Below, one piece after another: positions 23,773 to 34,185 of a stretch of DNA of 64,000 bases. This DNA comes from Siphonodentalium dalli. Lineage: Eukaryota > Mollusca > Scaphopoda > Gadilida > Siphonodentaliidae. Within the stretch, counting starts at the first letter, position 1; every line of letters begins with the position of its first letter. The stretch is taken from contig CP136065.1 of the NCBI GenBank assembly GCA_032622095.1, positions 52,883,949 through 52,947,948 of the forward strand, in the 5' to 3' direction. Made by a program: the position numbers and the translations under genes. The notes beneath the pieces were generated by a model. It searched no databases. It had not been told where the DNA came from and worked only from the letters and a program-made list of their open reading frames with translations.

Positions 23773-23946
23773 CTCACAATTTTTTTCATTTTTTCTTACA
23801 TTCTATAACAATTTTTATCATGTTTTCTTATATTATGTAACAGTTGTTATCATGTTTTCTTATATTCTGTAACATTTTGATAATTTTTGATCATTTTGTC
23901 TCACATTCTTCAACAATTTTATCATTTTATTATCATCTCAATAAAA

Positions 23947-24480
23947 TTTGGTAAAGATGTTGGTCGCCAGGAAGGCTTTCGGAGAAGTATCCAAAGATGA
24001 TGATCCCATTTTGACCCCGTTCTAGAGCTAATAATCTACTCATCCAGGCTCATCTGGAAATTTGTAGTATTCGTCCGTCCGACCAGACAATGTTAGCCAT
24101 ATCTCGATGGAAATTGGTAAAGATGATGATCAACAGGAGGGCTTTATAATACATGTCAAATTATGTTGCTAGAATTTTCCGCTATATAGAGATAATTCTC
24201 TTTGTTCATCAGGAAATGTTGACATTTCGTCCACAAAGCTGATATCTCAGCCATGCATAGGAAGGTTACCAGACACCGATTAGATTTGGTAATGATGTTG
24301 GGCATCATATGGTCTTTGGTATATTATCCAATGATGTTGCTCGCATTTTCTATGCTATATAGTGTTTTTTTCTATTTGTTCACTTGGACACATTGATTTT
24401 TCGTCCGAGCTGATAGCGCAACTAAAGGTTGTCGGATCTCAATGCAATTTGGTAAAAATGTCGAAAAGCACGAGTACGCA
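23947..24480. mobile_element. Tandem-core element, ~168-bp units x3
   Basis: Unit starts at about 23947, 24117, 24286 and 24449 read (A/T)TTGGTAA(A/T)(G/A)ATG. Units share CTTTCGGAGAAGTATCCAA-like text, a CGTCCG(A/T) motif and TATCTC. The style resembles non-autonomous Helentron/'pearl' elements, whose core is a short array of 130-200 bp repeats. Ends were not defined. Confidence 0.5.
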
Positions 24481-24559
24481 CCTGAGATTTCTAACTGTTG
24501 CAAAATTCCAGCCTGACATCCCATGAGGTTGAACATTTTCCTAGTGATCTTCATCACGA

Positions 24560-24790
24560 ATGCCGGCTCATATGGACCCTGGCTTATTCGGACGCTGGTC
24601 GATACGGAGCTAGGATTTTACTACCAATACGCACATGTTTGACTACCAAAATATATATAATCGTGGTTCACGATTACATAGCGATTGGTATATACTCGCG
24701 ACCACAGGTGGCACGTGTGGTTTCGATTGACTATAATATTTAATCAGAAGGGTGATAACTCTATATAGAATGTTCTTTGACGAAATAACG
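24560..24790. repeat. Decayed relatives of the 16-bp repeat and of family G
   Basis: At 24568-24612, ATGGACCCTGGCTTATTCGG and CTGGTCGATACGGAG match the 16-bp repeat of 26330-26628. Next come TACGCACATG, TCGTGGTTCACGATTACATA, GTGGCACGTG and AGAAGGGTGATAACTC, in the order found in the family G element at 22490-22816. The same two repeat types are adjacent again at 26240-26330. Confidence 0.6.
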
Positions 24791-24984
24791 GAGATTTGTA
24801 TGAAAGAAATTTGCAACACCACAATTAATCAACTCTGGGGAAATATAAGTCAAATTGTTCTATTGGGTGGGCGGGTGATTGGGTGGGTGGGTTTTGAGTT
24901 TGTTGGAGGTTATGGGAACGCTCTTAAAACACTTTTTCAAATATCTCCGATATTTCGTTAATAATAATCGTTATGTAAAAGTGC

Positions 24985-25093
24985 ATTTCGCTATTTCTCT
25001 GTATTTCCTATTTCTATATTTCGCTCTATTTCGCCATTTCGCTGCATTTCTTATTCCGATATTTCGCTATATTTCCTATTTCGCTTTTTCGTT
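24985..25093. repeat. Degenerate TATTTCGC-type repeat, left half
   Basis: Repeated words such as CGCTATTTC, ATTTCGCTATATTTCCTA and CGCATTTC with a loose ~17-bp spacing. The same repeat resumes at 25658, right after the Helentron-like element, so that element appears to have split it. Confidence 0.65.
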
Positions 25094-25657
25094 GTCTACT
25101 ATATATTGTGGAACTTCTGTATGTCTGTCTGTTTGTATGTGGGTATGTCTCTTATAGACTCGAAAACTGCTCGACCGATCCGACTCAAATTTGGGGTATG
25201 TAGGCCTACTTTGATCCCGGGAACAATATGGGCGGGTCCAAATTCCAATTGTCCTTGACCTTGAGCTCGCTCTTATCCGCTCCTTTTGGCATGTTTCTGG
25301 ACCTCGACCGATCCGACTAAAATTTGGTATGTAGGCCTACTTTGATCCCGGGGACAATATGGGCGGGTCCAATTTCACGTGCGACCGTGTCCTTGATCTT
25401 GACCTCGCTCAAATTCGCTCATATAAGCATGTTTCTGGACCTCAAATTTGGTATGTAGGACTACTTTGGTCCCGGGAACAATATGGGCAGGTCCAATTTC
25501 ACGTGCGACCGTGTCATTGACCTTGACATCGCTCATATACGTTCATAGGCACGTGTCTGGGCCGATCGAACAATAGTTTGTCCAGACGTTGTATATTCTG
25601 CCCAGACGGAGGTTGTAACAAAGAAATCCCTAAATAGCCCGGGCGAAGTCAGCTAGT
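25094..25657 (+). mobile_element. Non-autonomous Helentron/'pearl'-like element
   Basis: After a TATATATTGTGGAACTTCTG start and a TGTCTGTCTGTTTGTATG stretch come about three tandem ~130-bp units. They start near 25170, 25308 and 25440 and share AATTTGG(G)TATGTAGG, CTACTTTG(A/G)TCCCGG and ACAATATGGGC(G/A)GGTCCAA. The 3' end has AGCCCGGGC, then GAAGTCAG and CTAGT, resembling the Helitron rule of a short hairpin followed by CTRRT. The flanking TATTTCGC repeat continues on both sides, supporting the boundaries. No helicase ORF. Confidence 0.65.
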
Positions 25658-25769
25658 ATTTCATATTTCGACAATTCGCTATATTTCACATATTATATTG
25701 GATATGGGTTTATAGGATATCCTATATTCTGATATTCAATCGAACATCCCGTACTACGTGTTACTGAGA

Positions 25770-26235
25770 TTAACCCTTTACCCAACAGAACGGCCCTGTG
25801 CCAATGTATTCACTTATATATGCGAGTCGACCATAGGTCGCCTCGAATATATAAGAGAATGCATTGGCTTAACACATATTAAAAATGATAAAATTGTCAA
25901 AGAATGTAGAAAAATATTATAAAAATTGTTAAAAAATGTAAGAAAGAATTATAAAATTGTTAAAGAATGTAAGAACAAATGGTAAAAAGTGTTAAAAAAA
26001 TATTTTTTTTTAGGCCAATGCACTCTCTTATATATGCGAGGCGACCTATGGTCGACTCGCATATATAAGAGAATGCATTGGCACAGGGCATAACTGTAAC
26101 CATCACAATGTGGTCGATGAACCGGTTCCAATGATATCCATATTTGTATGGTGTTATTGAGACAGACGGAAGATATTTTACGATGTTGAAGCTTTATTCG
26201 GGCGTGTTTGGCCGTTTTGTTGGGTAAAGGGTTAA
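25770..26235. mobile_element. TTAA-flanked miniature element, family A, copy 1
   Basis: Both ends carry TTAA with inverted CCCTTTACCCAACA / TGTTGGGTAAAGGG. Two palindromes sit at 25797-25870 and 26015-26085 in opposite orientation, separated by AT-rich TAAAATTGTTAAAGAATGTA repeats. The right flank has AACTGTAACCATCACAATGT and CCGGTTCCAATGATATCCAT. TTAA target and CCC ends are typical of piggyBac-type elements; the transposase is absent. Confidence 0.88.
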
Positions 26236-26329
26236 CTATCATTAGATATACCTCATCGCGAACCCCGATTACATATTGTTTGCCATATAATCCTTGGAGT
26301 ATTGGTTGCTTTTACGGAGCACCGGCTAT

Positions 26330-26628
26330 TTCGGACTCCGACTGATACGGACCCTGGCTGATATGGACCCTGGCTTATACGGACCCCGGCTGATACGGAC
26401 ACTGGCTTATACGGACCCTGGCTTATACGGACCCCGGCTGATACGGACCCCGGCTGATACGGACCCTGGCTGATACGGACCCTGGCTGATACGGACCCGG
26501 CTGATACGGACCACGGCTGATACGGACCCTGGCTTATACGGACCCTGGCTGATACGGACACTGTCTGATACGGACCCTGGCTTATACGGACCCCGGCTGA
26601 TACGGACCCCGGCTTATACGAACCTCGG
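26330..26628. repeat. 16-bp minisatellite, ~18 units
   Basis: Units GCTGATACGGACCC(T/C)G alternate with GCTTATACGGACCCTG. It lies within PBLD-like intron 1. Related inverted units occur at 28416-28568 and two decayed units at 24568-24612. Confidence 0.96.
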
Positions 26629-27073
26629 GATATGACTGATAAATGTTTTTGTTTGTTTGAGAAATTATTTAGACAATGAAATTATAGTTCAATTCAGTTA
26701 GTAGTTTAAATAGAAGTTGTAACTAATACTACAAGTCTTGTAACAAAGACAGCTTAATGGTTATGTATATGTGCTCTCCGTCAATTCTAGATCATAGGGC
26801 GTACACAGTTACATCTTTGATGACATTGCCCACTTTTTTAACTGAAGATTTTGTATGAGCATTCGCCAAACTTGAAACCCATGTGAATAGGACAACGTAT
26901 TCATTTATATTAACACAATTCAATCAATGAATGACTATTAAAGATATAATACTGACACTGAAACTTTGTATGAACGTATTCCAATGTGAAATTTAATTGG
27001 CGAGACTTCGCGGTTGACAAGCTTACATACGCTCGTCTGAACTCAAATTATGGAGCAATGATTAACGTTAATT
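26629..27073. other. Intron 1, no feature seen
   Basis: AT-rich and without recognised repeats or coding signal. Confidence 0.5.
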
Positions 27074-27502
27074 GTGACCCGCCATATCAAATCCAGTCGT
27101 AAGTCGGGATTTTTTTACACTGTGCCAATGCATTCTCTTATATATGCGAGTCGACCATAGGTCGCCTCGCAAATATAAGAGAATGCATTGGCCTAACAAT
27201 TTTTTATCATTTTTTTAAAATAAATGTTTCTTACAATTTTTAGGACATAAAATAAAAAAACATCCATTACCCTGCAGGGAGCCCCACCAATATATAGAAG
27301 CATATAGAAGAGTGTCGTCTGCTCATGTTTATAAAATTGTTAAAGAATACAATAAAAAAATATTTAAAAAGACAAAAAATTGTTAGGCCAATGCATTCTC
27401 TTATACGAGGCGACCTATGGTCGACTCGCATATATAAGAGAATGCATTGGCACAGGGTAAAAAAAATCCCGACTTACGACTGGATTTGATATGGCGGGTC
27501 AC
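27074..27502. mobile_element. Miniature element with ~45-bp terminal repeats enclosing the palindrome module
   Basis: The left GTGACCCGCCATATCAAATC ... AAGTCGGGATTTTTTT is exactly inverted at the right end (AAAAAAATCCCGACTTACGA ... GATATGGCGGGTCAC). Inside are two palindromes (27121-27195 and a shortened one at 27384-27450) and an interior ACATCCATTACCCTGCAGGG segment shared with 50752-51003. The ends are not TTAA-type, so the same core sits in a different terminal setting. No certain target duplication seen. Confidence 0.85.
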
Positions 27503-27874
27503 ATATGCTCTTCTTTTGTTGAATAAAGTTAATATGACAAGAAGTTATTAAACAATGACACACACATCAATGAGACTACATATCGAGATCAATTTTAACT
27601 ATTGCTGCAGTGATCGCTGTGCATGTTATTATATACATGTATATTTATATAAACCTGTATTCATTGTGTCACGGACATGTGTATATACTGGTGTTGTGGT
27701 AATCGACGTGTAATATTTCGTCAATTAATTTTGGTGAAGATCCCCGTTATCTTCCTGGTAAAATGTTACCGCTATTTTACATCGTTTGGTGTACTATATA
27801 TGCACCAGATAATTATCTCTTTCGGTAGTAATTTTACCAGCCATATAAACTATTATGAACCTCAGTAATTTGTG
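27503..27874. other. Intron 1, no feature seen
   Basis: AT-rich. The 63-codon plus-strand frame at 27677-27868 is unassigned. Confidence 0.45.
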
Positions 27875-28351
27875 TTAAAGGAACGGGCGGCGTTCGTTGC
27901 AGAAATATTCATATTTGTTCAAATCGCCATCAACAGAAGGAATATTAAAATGTATATAGTTTTGTTCATATGCCAAACCTAACCAGCGCGTAAATAGTAT
28001 ATTGTCGTCAAGACGTACGATGGTGCACGTAAATAAGAGCCTGCTCGTGTTACAGAAGTTTTGCTTCTGTTTACAAAACACAGCGCAATTATATTGATTA
28101 ATCACACACACATGATATAAACGCTCTTTATTATTCCCATATCAGGAAAACAGAAACAAATAAGGCTCTTTATGTTGACCATATCCGGATCTAAACAAAA
28201 GCCTGACAATAACATACTGTTTATGCCATATTTCTGATTGGTATAAGAACAAGGTCTGTCTATATTTTACTATTATTTCTGTTTATGGCGGTTTTGGACG
28301 GAGGTGAATATTTTAACAGCATACCACCGCCAACGCCGCCCGTATCTTTAA
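27875..28351. mobile_element. TTAA-flanked miniature element, family D, copy 2
   Basis: Same orientation and landmarks as 17175-17698 but about 47 bp shorter, because a stretch after ATCCGGATCTAAACAAAAGC is missing. Ends AGGAACGGGCGGCG and CGCCGCCCGTATCT, each next to TTAA. Confidence 0.88.
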
Positions 28352-28415
28352 TATATTTCAATATATTTCAATAAAGTTTAATAATTTAATATAAATAAAA
28401 TTGCATATTTTAATT

Positions 28416-28568
28416 GGGGTCCGTATCAGCCGTGTCCGCATAAGCCAGTGTCTGTATAAGCCAGGGTCCGTAACAACCCGTGGTCCGTATATATGAACCA
28501 TTGTCCGTATATACCAGCCAGGGTCCGTAACAGACGGTGGTTCGTAAGAGTCTCAACCGGGGACCGCA
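28416..28568. repeat. Degenerate 16-bp repeat, inverted relative to 26330-26628
   Basis: GGGTCCGTATCAGCC, GTCCGCATAAGCCAG and GGGTCCGTAACA-type units are the complement of the GCTGATACGGACCC unit. They are much more diverged than the 26.3-kb array. Confidence 0.75.
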
Positions 28569-28884
28569 GTAGTCTAAAAACAACAAATCACCCACAAATT
28601 ACTGGTTGGCAAATAAAACCATTTCAATTTATTTTTGGTGTGAAAAGTTAAGATAGGTCGATAAATACACGGACTATCGATCTACAATCTCACAAAACAC
28701 TTTGAATTGTCAGCACATTTTCAGCTGTGTTCACCCCCTCATATAATACCTACGTGAGAGAAACGCTCTTTATTTTACCATAGAATGGCCAGACTAACAA
28801 GGAACGCTCTTTATCATTACGGTACGTTTAAGACGAAGCGGGACCCGACATATCTCAATTCCTTTGTTACAATTGGTTATTTAC

Positions 28885-29396
28885 TTAAAGGTACGGTTGG
28901 CCTTGGCGGTGGGTATCCTGTAAAAATATTTCCACCCGTCAAAAACCGCCACAAACAGAAAGAACATCAAAATGTAGACAGACTTTGTCCGTATACAAAT
29001 AAGAAATATCGCATAAACAGTATGTTATTGTCATTTGTTTGACCATTGTTATGTAAACAAAAGCATACAAAGTAACTTTTCTGGTGTTTGTTTATATTAT
29101 GATGGTAAACATAAAGAGCGTTCTTTGTTGGTGAATACCTGATATGGAACTAATAAAGAGCGTTTATGCCATATGTGTGTGATTAGCCAGTAGCATTGTG
29201 CTGTCTTCTGTAACACAATCAGGCTCTTGCTTAGGTAAAATATAGTAGGTCTTTATAATAACATGCTGTTTACGCGATGGTCATGGTATATATGAACGGA
29301 ATTGTATGCGTTTTAATGTTTTTCTGTTTACGGTGTTTGGAACAAATATGAATATTTTCGACAATTAAGGCCGCACGTGCCTTTAATTAATTGGGG
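28885..29396. mobile_element. TTAA-flanked element, diverged family D, copy 3 (reverse)
   Basis: Bounded by TTAA. The left end AGGTACGGTTGGCCTTGGCG and the right end GGCCGCACGTGCCT have drifted from the family D ends. The interior keeps CGTCAAAAACCGCCACAAAC, GTAAACATAAAGAGCGTTCT and ATAAAGAGCGTTTATGCCAT. The segment TTTTCGACAATTAAGGCC near its right end is matched, inverted, by the fragment at 30328-30402, so these two form a subfamily. Confidence 0.75.
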
Positions 29397-30327
29397 TTTA
29401 ATGTAATTTCAACAGCTACGGACATACCGTGTCATAAGAGGAGCCCTTAGTTAAACATATAACGGCGCTGTATAACACTTCTACTTCAGGCAATGACTAT
29501 AGACAGTATACTATAGTGGCCACGTTCTTTACCTCGTGACACAGGCTAGTCTATCAGTGTGTAAAAATAAACATCACCAGCCATTTCTGTTAAAATAACG
29601 CACAAGGATACAGAATGACGCAAAACTTGACGCCATGACGCAGTGCTGAGAGTATACATCATGAGAGTAGGATAACACGTTCGTCTTCTGGGAGTGGGAA
29701 TATGATTTATATTTTGACGTAAAAAGTTGATGAAAATATAATAAATATTTTGACTCGCTTTCTTAACGACAAGCTCCATGCCTGCTGAGAATCCAAGATA
29801 ATAAACGTGTGTCATCATGCTCACATGGGGCCTTTGTTGCATTCTCGTCAGATTTATAGGATATAATAGTTCGATATATACATGTACGTGAAATAACTTT
29901 ATGGGAGTTTGGATGCTGAGGATAAACCTACTCAAGTTGCTGCATGCCATATGAATGCAGACTGTTAACCGGCATGACATGTGTATCCGTATTTGTCAAA
30001 CATCGGCCGTGTCACGACCTGATGGCAACATAACTGGAATCCGATTAATTAATCATGTTAACCATCGTCCATCCGCACGTGACGCGAGGTAGGTATTGTT
30101 GGTGGGTTACGTGGGTTAAATATGGTTCGGAGTGACATCTAGCGGATGCGGGAGAGAATAAATATGTAGGAGAGAAGAAAATAGACACTGGGCCCTGATT
30201 GGTCATTAGCATTGTGATTTTTTGCATAAAAAATACACCACACCTCTTCACTATGAACCCCCATAGATAAAATAACCGTTGGCATAAGTTAACCCTTTAT
30301 AGTGAAGTTTGAATTATGTGGTGTGGT
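29397..30327. other. Intron 1, with an unassigned 144-codon open frame
   Basis: The minus-strand frame at 29546-29980 is the second-longest non-repeat frame in the window. Its translation shows no recognisable domain, signal sequence or compositional coding signal, and it lies inside the PBLD-like first intron. It is treated as chance. Confidence 0.4.
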
Positions 30328-30402
30328 TTAAAGGCACCTGAGGCCTTAATTGTCGAAAATATTCATATTTGTTCCAAACACCGTAAACAGAAAAACATAA
30401 AA
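30328..30402. mobile_element. Family D end fragment
   Basis: TTAAAGGCACCTGAGGCCTT, then TCGAAAATATTCATATTTGT and ACACCGTAAACAGAAAAACA, correspond to one end of the 28885-29396 subfamily. Only this end is present. Confidence 0.7.
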
Positions 30403-30598
30403 TGTTTCCGCAAATGTCAATCAGATTTAAAGAAAATTTTGGACTGAGGCCTATGGAAACATTGACACCAGTCTTACATATAATGCAGTCTGCTGTCTCC
30501 GAACCATGCATACATATTGGCTGGGAGAATACTGTATATATATATGACCTACACCAGTAATACATGACAAGCATTTACATGAAGTTATTTATACATAC

Positions 30599-30691
30599 CA
30601 CACTCTTAGGAACGAGGCACACAGCAGCCGGGTTACCACGGAACGGTTCGTCTGTGAAAGCGTCAACGATGTAAACAGGTATATCTGCCAT
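30599..30691 (-). CDS. PBLD: PBLD-like protein, exon 1 (start codon exon)
   Basis: The ATG lies in ATCATGG, with A at -3 and G at +4. It opens a 31-codon exon starting MADIPVYIVDAFTDEPFRGN and continuing PAAVCLV, the conserved N-terminus of PhzF/PBLD proteins (VDAF ... GNPAAV). The donor is GTG|GTATGT in phase 0, matching exon 2, which begins in phase 0. Just upstream in the leader are repeats of GTCCGTCTGTGTCC. No signal peptide is present, as expected for a cytosolic protein. No TATA box or other promoter motif could be picked out. This start is preferred because it matches the family N-terminus and has no in-frame upstream ATG close by. Confidence 0.92.
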
Positions 30692-31209
30692 GATGGACAC
30701 AGACGGACACAGACGGACACAAGGGCAAAATGTAACTGCACCCACACCACGTGTCTGGAGTTAGTATGTCGAGTTATTCCTCTTTGTTCATCGTCGTAAT
30801 GATGTCTCATTTCATGTCACAAGTGCAGCGAATGTGACAAAACATAAGCTGACAGACCAGCTGTTAACATAACAACAAACCATTTTCATGGAGCGATGAA
30901 CACGAACACAGGACTGTACGCATGAGGTCTATTATTATATCTGATGTCTGTGGACATTATATATGGTTGTCCTAAATACGTAAATACACACAACTGACTT
31001 CAAGTGGGCCCAGCAAACGATCAAACATATATTCGTTACTATTTTGTAATATCGGTCGAAAGGAAAAAAATTAATGTGTGGTTTACACGTCACGCTATAA
31101 TACAAATGTATGTGTATATGCTTAATAATACGTTACGTATTTAAAAGTGGACATTTTGGTTGTACGTCTGTTTTTTGTACACCCGTCTGTCTGCTTATCT
31201 GCATTACCA
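30692..31209. other. Region upstream of the PBLD-like start codon
   Basis: Presumed promoter/5' leader DNA of the minus-strand gene. It contains three ACAGACGGACAC-like 11-bp repeats next to the ATG. No TATA or initiator could be assigned with confidence. Confidence 0.4.
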
Positions 31210-33061
31210 GGGGCCTATACTATAGAATACAATTTTTGTAATAGCAGGCTTATTTGAGCCATACAGAAGGTGTCGAGTACTATAGACCACTGTAATCTAA
31301 CAGCGAACGTGATTTCTTGTAAATCACAAAAAGACGGCAAATCGAGTACTATCGACCACCGTTCGTTAAACGCACATCTAAACATTTGTGATTTTGTCAA
31401 GGGAAATTACTCTAATGATATCTGCGAATGATATTGCAATGCCAATTTCTGTCAGTTGGTGAGTGATTTAGTTGATGAATAAAGGTACATTATGTGTGAC
31501 TAGTTTCCGATACTAGGGTTATTTTGACCACAATATCGCACGGTGAAAAGTAATTCCTTCGGTATCATGTGGAATACTTACCATTTTCAGATGTTTTATG
31601 TTACACATTTCTTAACGGTCTGTCGAAAAAGGTCAGCAAACACACATATCGGCTGCCCTTCAAATGTCCACATCAACTTTATATATAGCAATATTACCAA
31701 GGGTGGAACCTGATTTGTCTAGCTAGCTTTGGGCAGGGACAGCGGCTGAAATATATTAGAAGTTGGAACATCTAGACCTTAATAGTTGAAAAGGTTGAGG
31801 TACCATGCAGCTGGAAAAATTCAACCCATGACGGAGGTGCGATGGCTGTTCTCGGACTTGGTATTTTCGACCTGTGTCAAGGATGGGCGTTCATTTGGAA
31901 ATTCCAATGTGGACCAACACTCCCTCGTCCAAGGTCTCCAGGGACATCCAACCTCGATTTTAAAACATATATATAGCACCATCTACTTAAACTAAACCTA
32001 TTTATCCGTACCTTCCATTTATACCCAACTAAGCAGCTGAATATAGGTAAACATATGACATTTTGTTTATAACCAACACGCACTACTACATAGGTAAGTT
32101 CAGCATCAGGGGACCCCGATTTTTTCTAAGAATTCATTCATGGAACATTCTGTGCTGCACTATTGGCCAAATTAAATTGTTTAGACCACAAGGTGAACGC
32201 AAACTTCTTGAGCACACAAATGCCATGCGGTTCAAATAGGTTACATAATGTCATGGTAAATATTTGTGGTCTACTGATTCTTAACGCAACTTAGCCTGAA
32301 ATTATCATTAACTGTTTCAACACGAAATGCCACCACCCCCGATTCACCCGTATCTGTGTACCTTCGCACAAAGATCGTTTATATATACGTTTTGAGCCCA
32401 AGCCCGACAATTTACTGTAACTCTTTAATTCCATTCATAATTAAAATCTATGCCGCTGACATGGCTATCTCCTTTCAACTCCATTGAGCGTAAACCATCT
32501 CAATGGGTTAACAATTGAGATTCGGTGACCGCATTACAAAGAACATGTACCCAGCTAATCGCATTCACCATTATCCCCACGAGAATCGTCGTGATCGCGG
32601 CGTGAAAAATCAATAATGTAGCCTATGCAGTTGTAATCTAATAATGAATTTTTACAAAAATGGTATTATGGCTGTACTATAGAACCCGCTTAGCCAGTAC
32701 TTTATCATTCCGTATTGTGATTTTTTACATATTACAAAGTTGTAGCGTTCGAGTACTATGAAACATGCAAAGATGAAACTTTCAGGCCCCCTTTTTCTCC
32801 ACCAAATGCAAAGATTTTCCGGTCAAGTGAATCCCAGTATATAAATGGTTCGCCAAAAAAAGATCATATATGTCATTACATGTCAATATATTTGGCATAT
32901 AAAAAGTTTTGGGCATATTTTGAGTTTCAATCTACAATGAAAGAAATACACATGATAGAAATACAGTCGAATACTATAGAACACAAAAGACGTATTACAA
33001 AATTAGTAAATCACAAATTAACGCTGATATTACAAAAATTGTATTCTATAGTATAGGCCCC
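31210..33061. mobile_element. 1.85-kb non-autonomous element with 34-bp terminal inverted repeats
   Basis: GGGGCCTATACTATAGAATA plus CAATTTTTGTAATA at 31210-31243 is exactly inverted at 33028-33061. Subterminal TCGAGTACTATAG-like motifs occur near both ends (about 31270, 31340, 32750 and 32967). The interior has no transposase-like ORF; the longest frames are 68-69 codons. The CAGGGGCC end resembles hAT-type termini, but no matching 8-bp target duplication was found. Confidence 0.7.
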
Positions 33062-34007
33062 AGGCCACGTTTTATTTATAAATAATAACTCGGGCAATTT
33101 GGTTCCGATTTTCCCGATGTTTGCACGTGTATATATTTGTATATTCATCAGCACAGATCAGCTTATTACATGTGATTATTTTCCACAACTTTTCGAAGAA
33201 ATATGAGGGTATACTGGATTGACTCTGTCCGCCTGTCTGTCCGACGTCCGTCTGGACACATGTCTCAGTAATGGGTTATACACTGGATCTGAATTAAATT
33301 TGGCAGCCATGAGAAAAATCCAAATTTCTTTGACCAGATAAAAGAAGAACTTATATCTTATAATCCTATGGATATTTTCCATCGGGGGCTTGGAAATAGT
33401 GATGCCATGCCTGGCTGTGCATTCACCTCAGCCATGGTTCATCGGATCTCAAAGAAATTTGGTGCGTAAGTTCGCCACATGGAGTTCTTTCAAAGCTGGC
33501 CATGTATACACTGTGGAGGATCTATTCCTCGAAAACTCATTCCGTCCGAGTAAATGCCGATTCCGTTGTGAGTTATTCCGCTTGTCGCCCGAGCAATTTT
33601 TAAATTTACCGGCGTATACACTTGAAGAAAACATATTTAAGTTAGTTTAATAACATATTATATTAATATTTAGCTCTAGCGTCAACCGGGACATGTTCCC
33701 GGATCATTTTGTTGCCAAAATAAGCCCGCAAAATGTTGAAAATGGTCATTTATGTTTTCGCTCCGATTCCCACCATAATGTTCGGTTGTCGCCCGAGTGA
33801 TGTTCTTTAGATTTCGAGTAGATAAACGTCTCCATGGGGCGGCACGTAGCTTTTGTCTTCAGAATCATGATGAGAGTATACATGAAATCAGACTATTGAT
33901 TTATGCGGTACATTTTCGGATGTTATCAAATGTTATCGATGTCCTCATTTTCCTGATATAAACAGTATTCATCTTTGAAAACTTTCCTACGTCAGTGTAA
34001 TTACCAG
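33062..34007. other. Intergenic, possible old repeat
   Basis: GTCCGCCTGTCTGTCCGACG followed by AATTAAATTTGGCAGCCATG at about 33227-33310 is in the style of the tandem-core elements elsewhere in the window, but only one unit is seen. The 86-codon frame at 33390-33650 is unassigned. Confidence 0.4.
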
Positions 34008-34185
34008 TTTCGCGTCCAATATGACTTTTCACCACAACTTGGACTCGTGCAAGAAAAACACATAACATTGTATAGTGATATTTTTATTATCCATCTGTAT
34101 GTTTATCCAAATTTTGGGAATAATACTTTTGTGGTTATTTTTGGTATTTGTATTTCGGGTACGGAATGTAAACAGACGACAAACC
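34008..34185. mobile_element. Family E fragment
   Basis: One hairpin arm (CCAATATGACTTTTCACCAC, AACATTGTATAGTGATATTT) plus the shared CATCTGTATGTTTATCCAAA segment of 21786-22322. Both ends are missing. Confidence 0.8.

Noticed and set aside
26253-26561. 102-codon minus frame rich in SVSAGVRISQGPYQP-like repeats
   Set aside because: Translation of the 16-bp repeat; three units make 48 bp, giving a 16-residue periodic peptide.
29546-29980. 144-codon minus-strand frame
   Set aside because: No motif, no splice context, located inside the PBLD-like first intron; probably chance.
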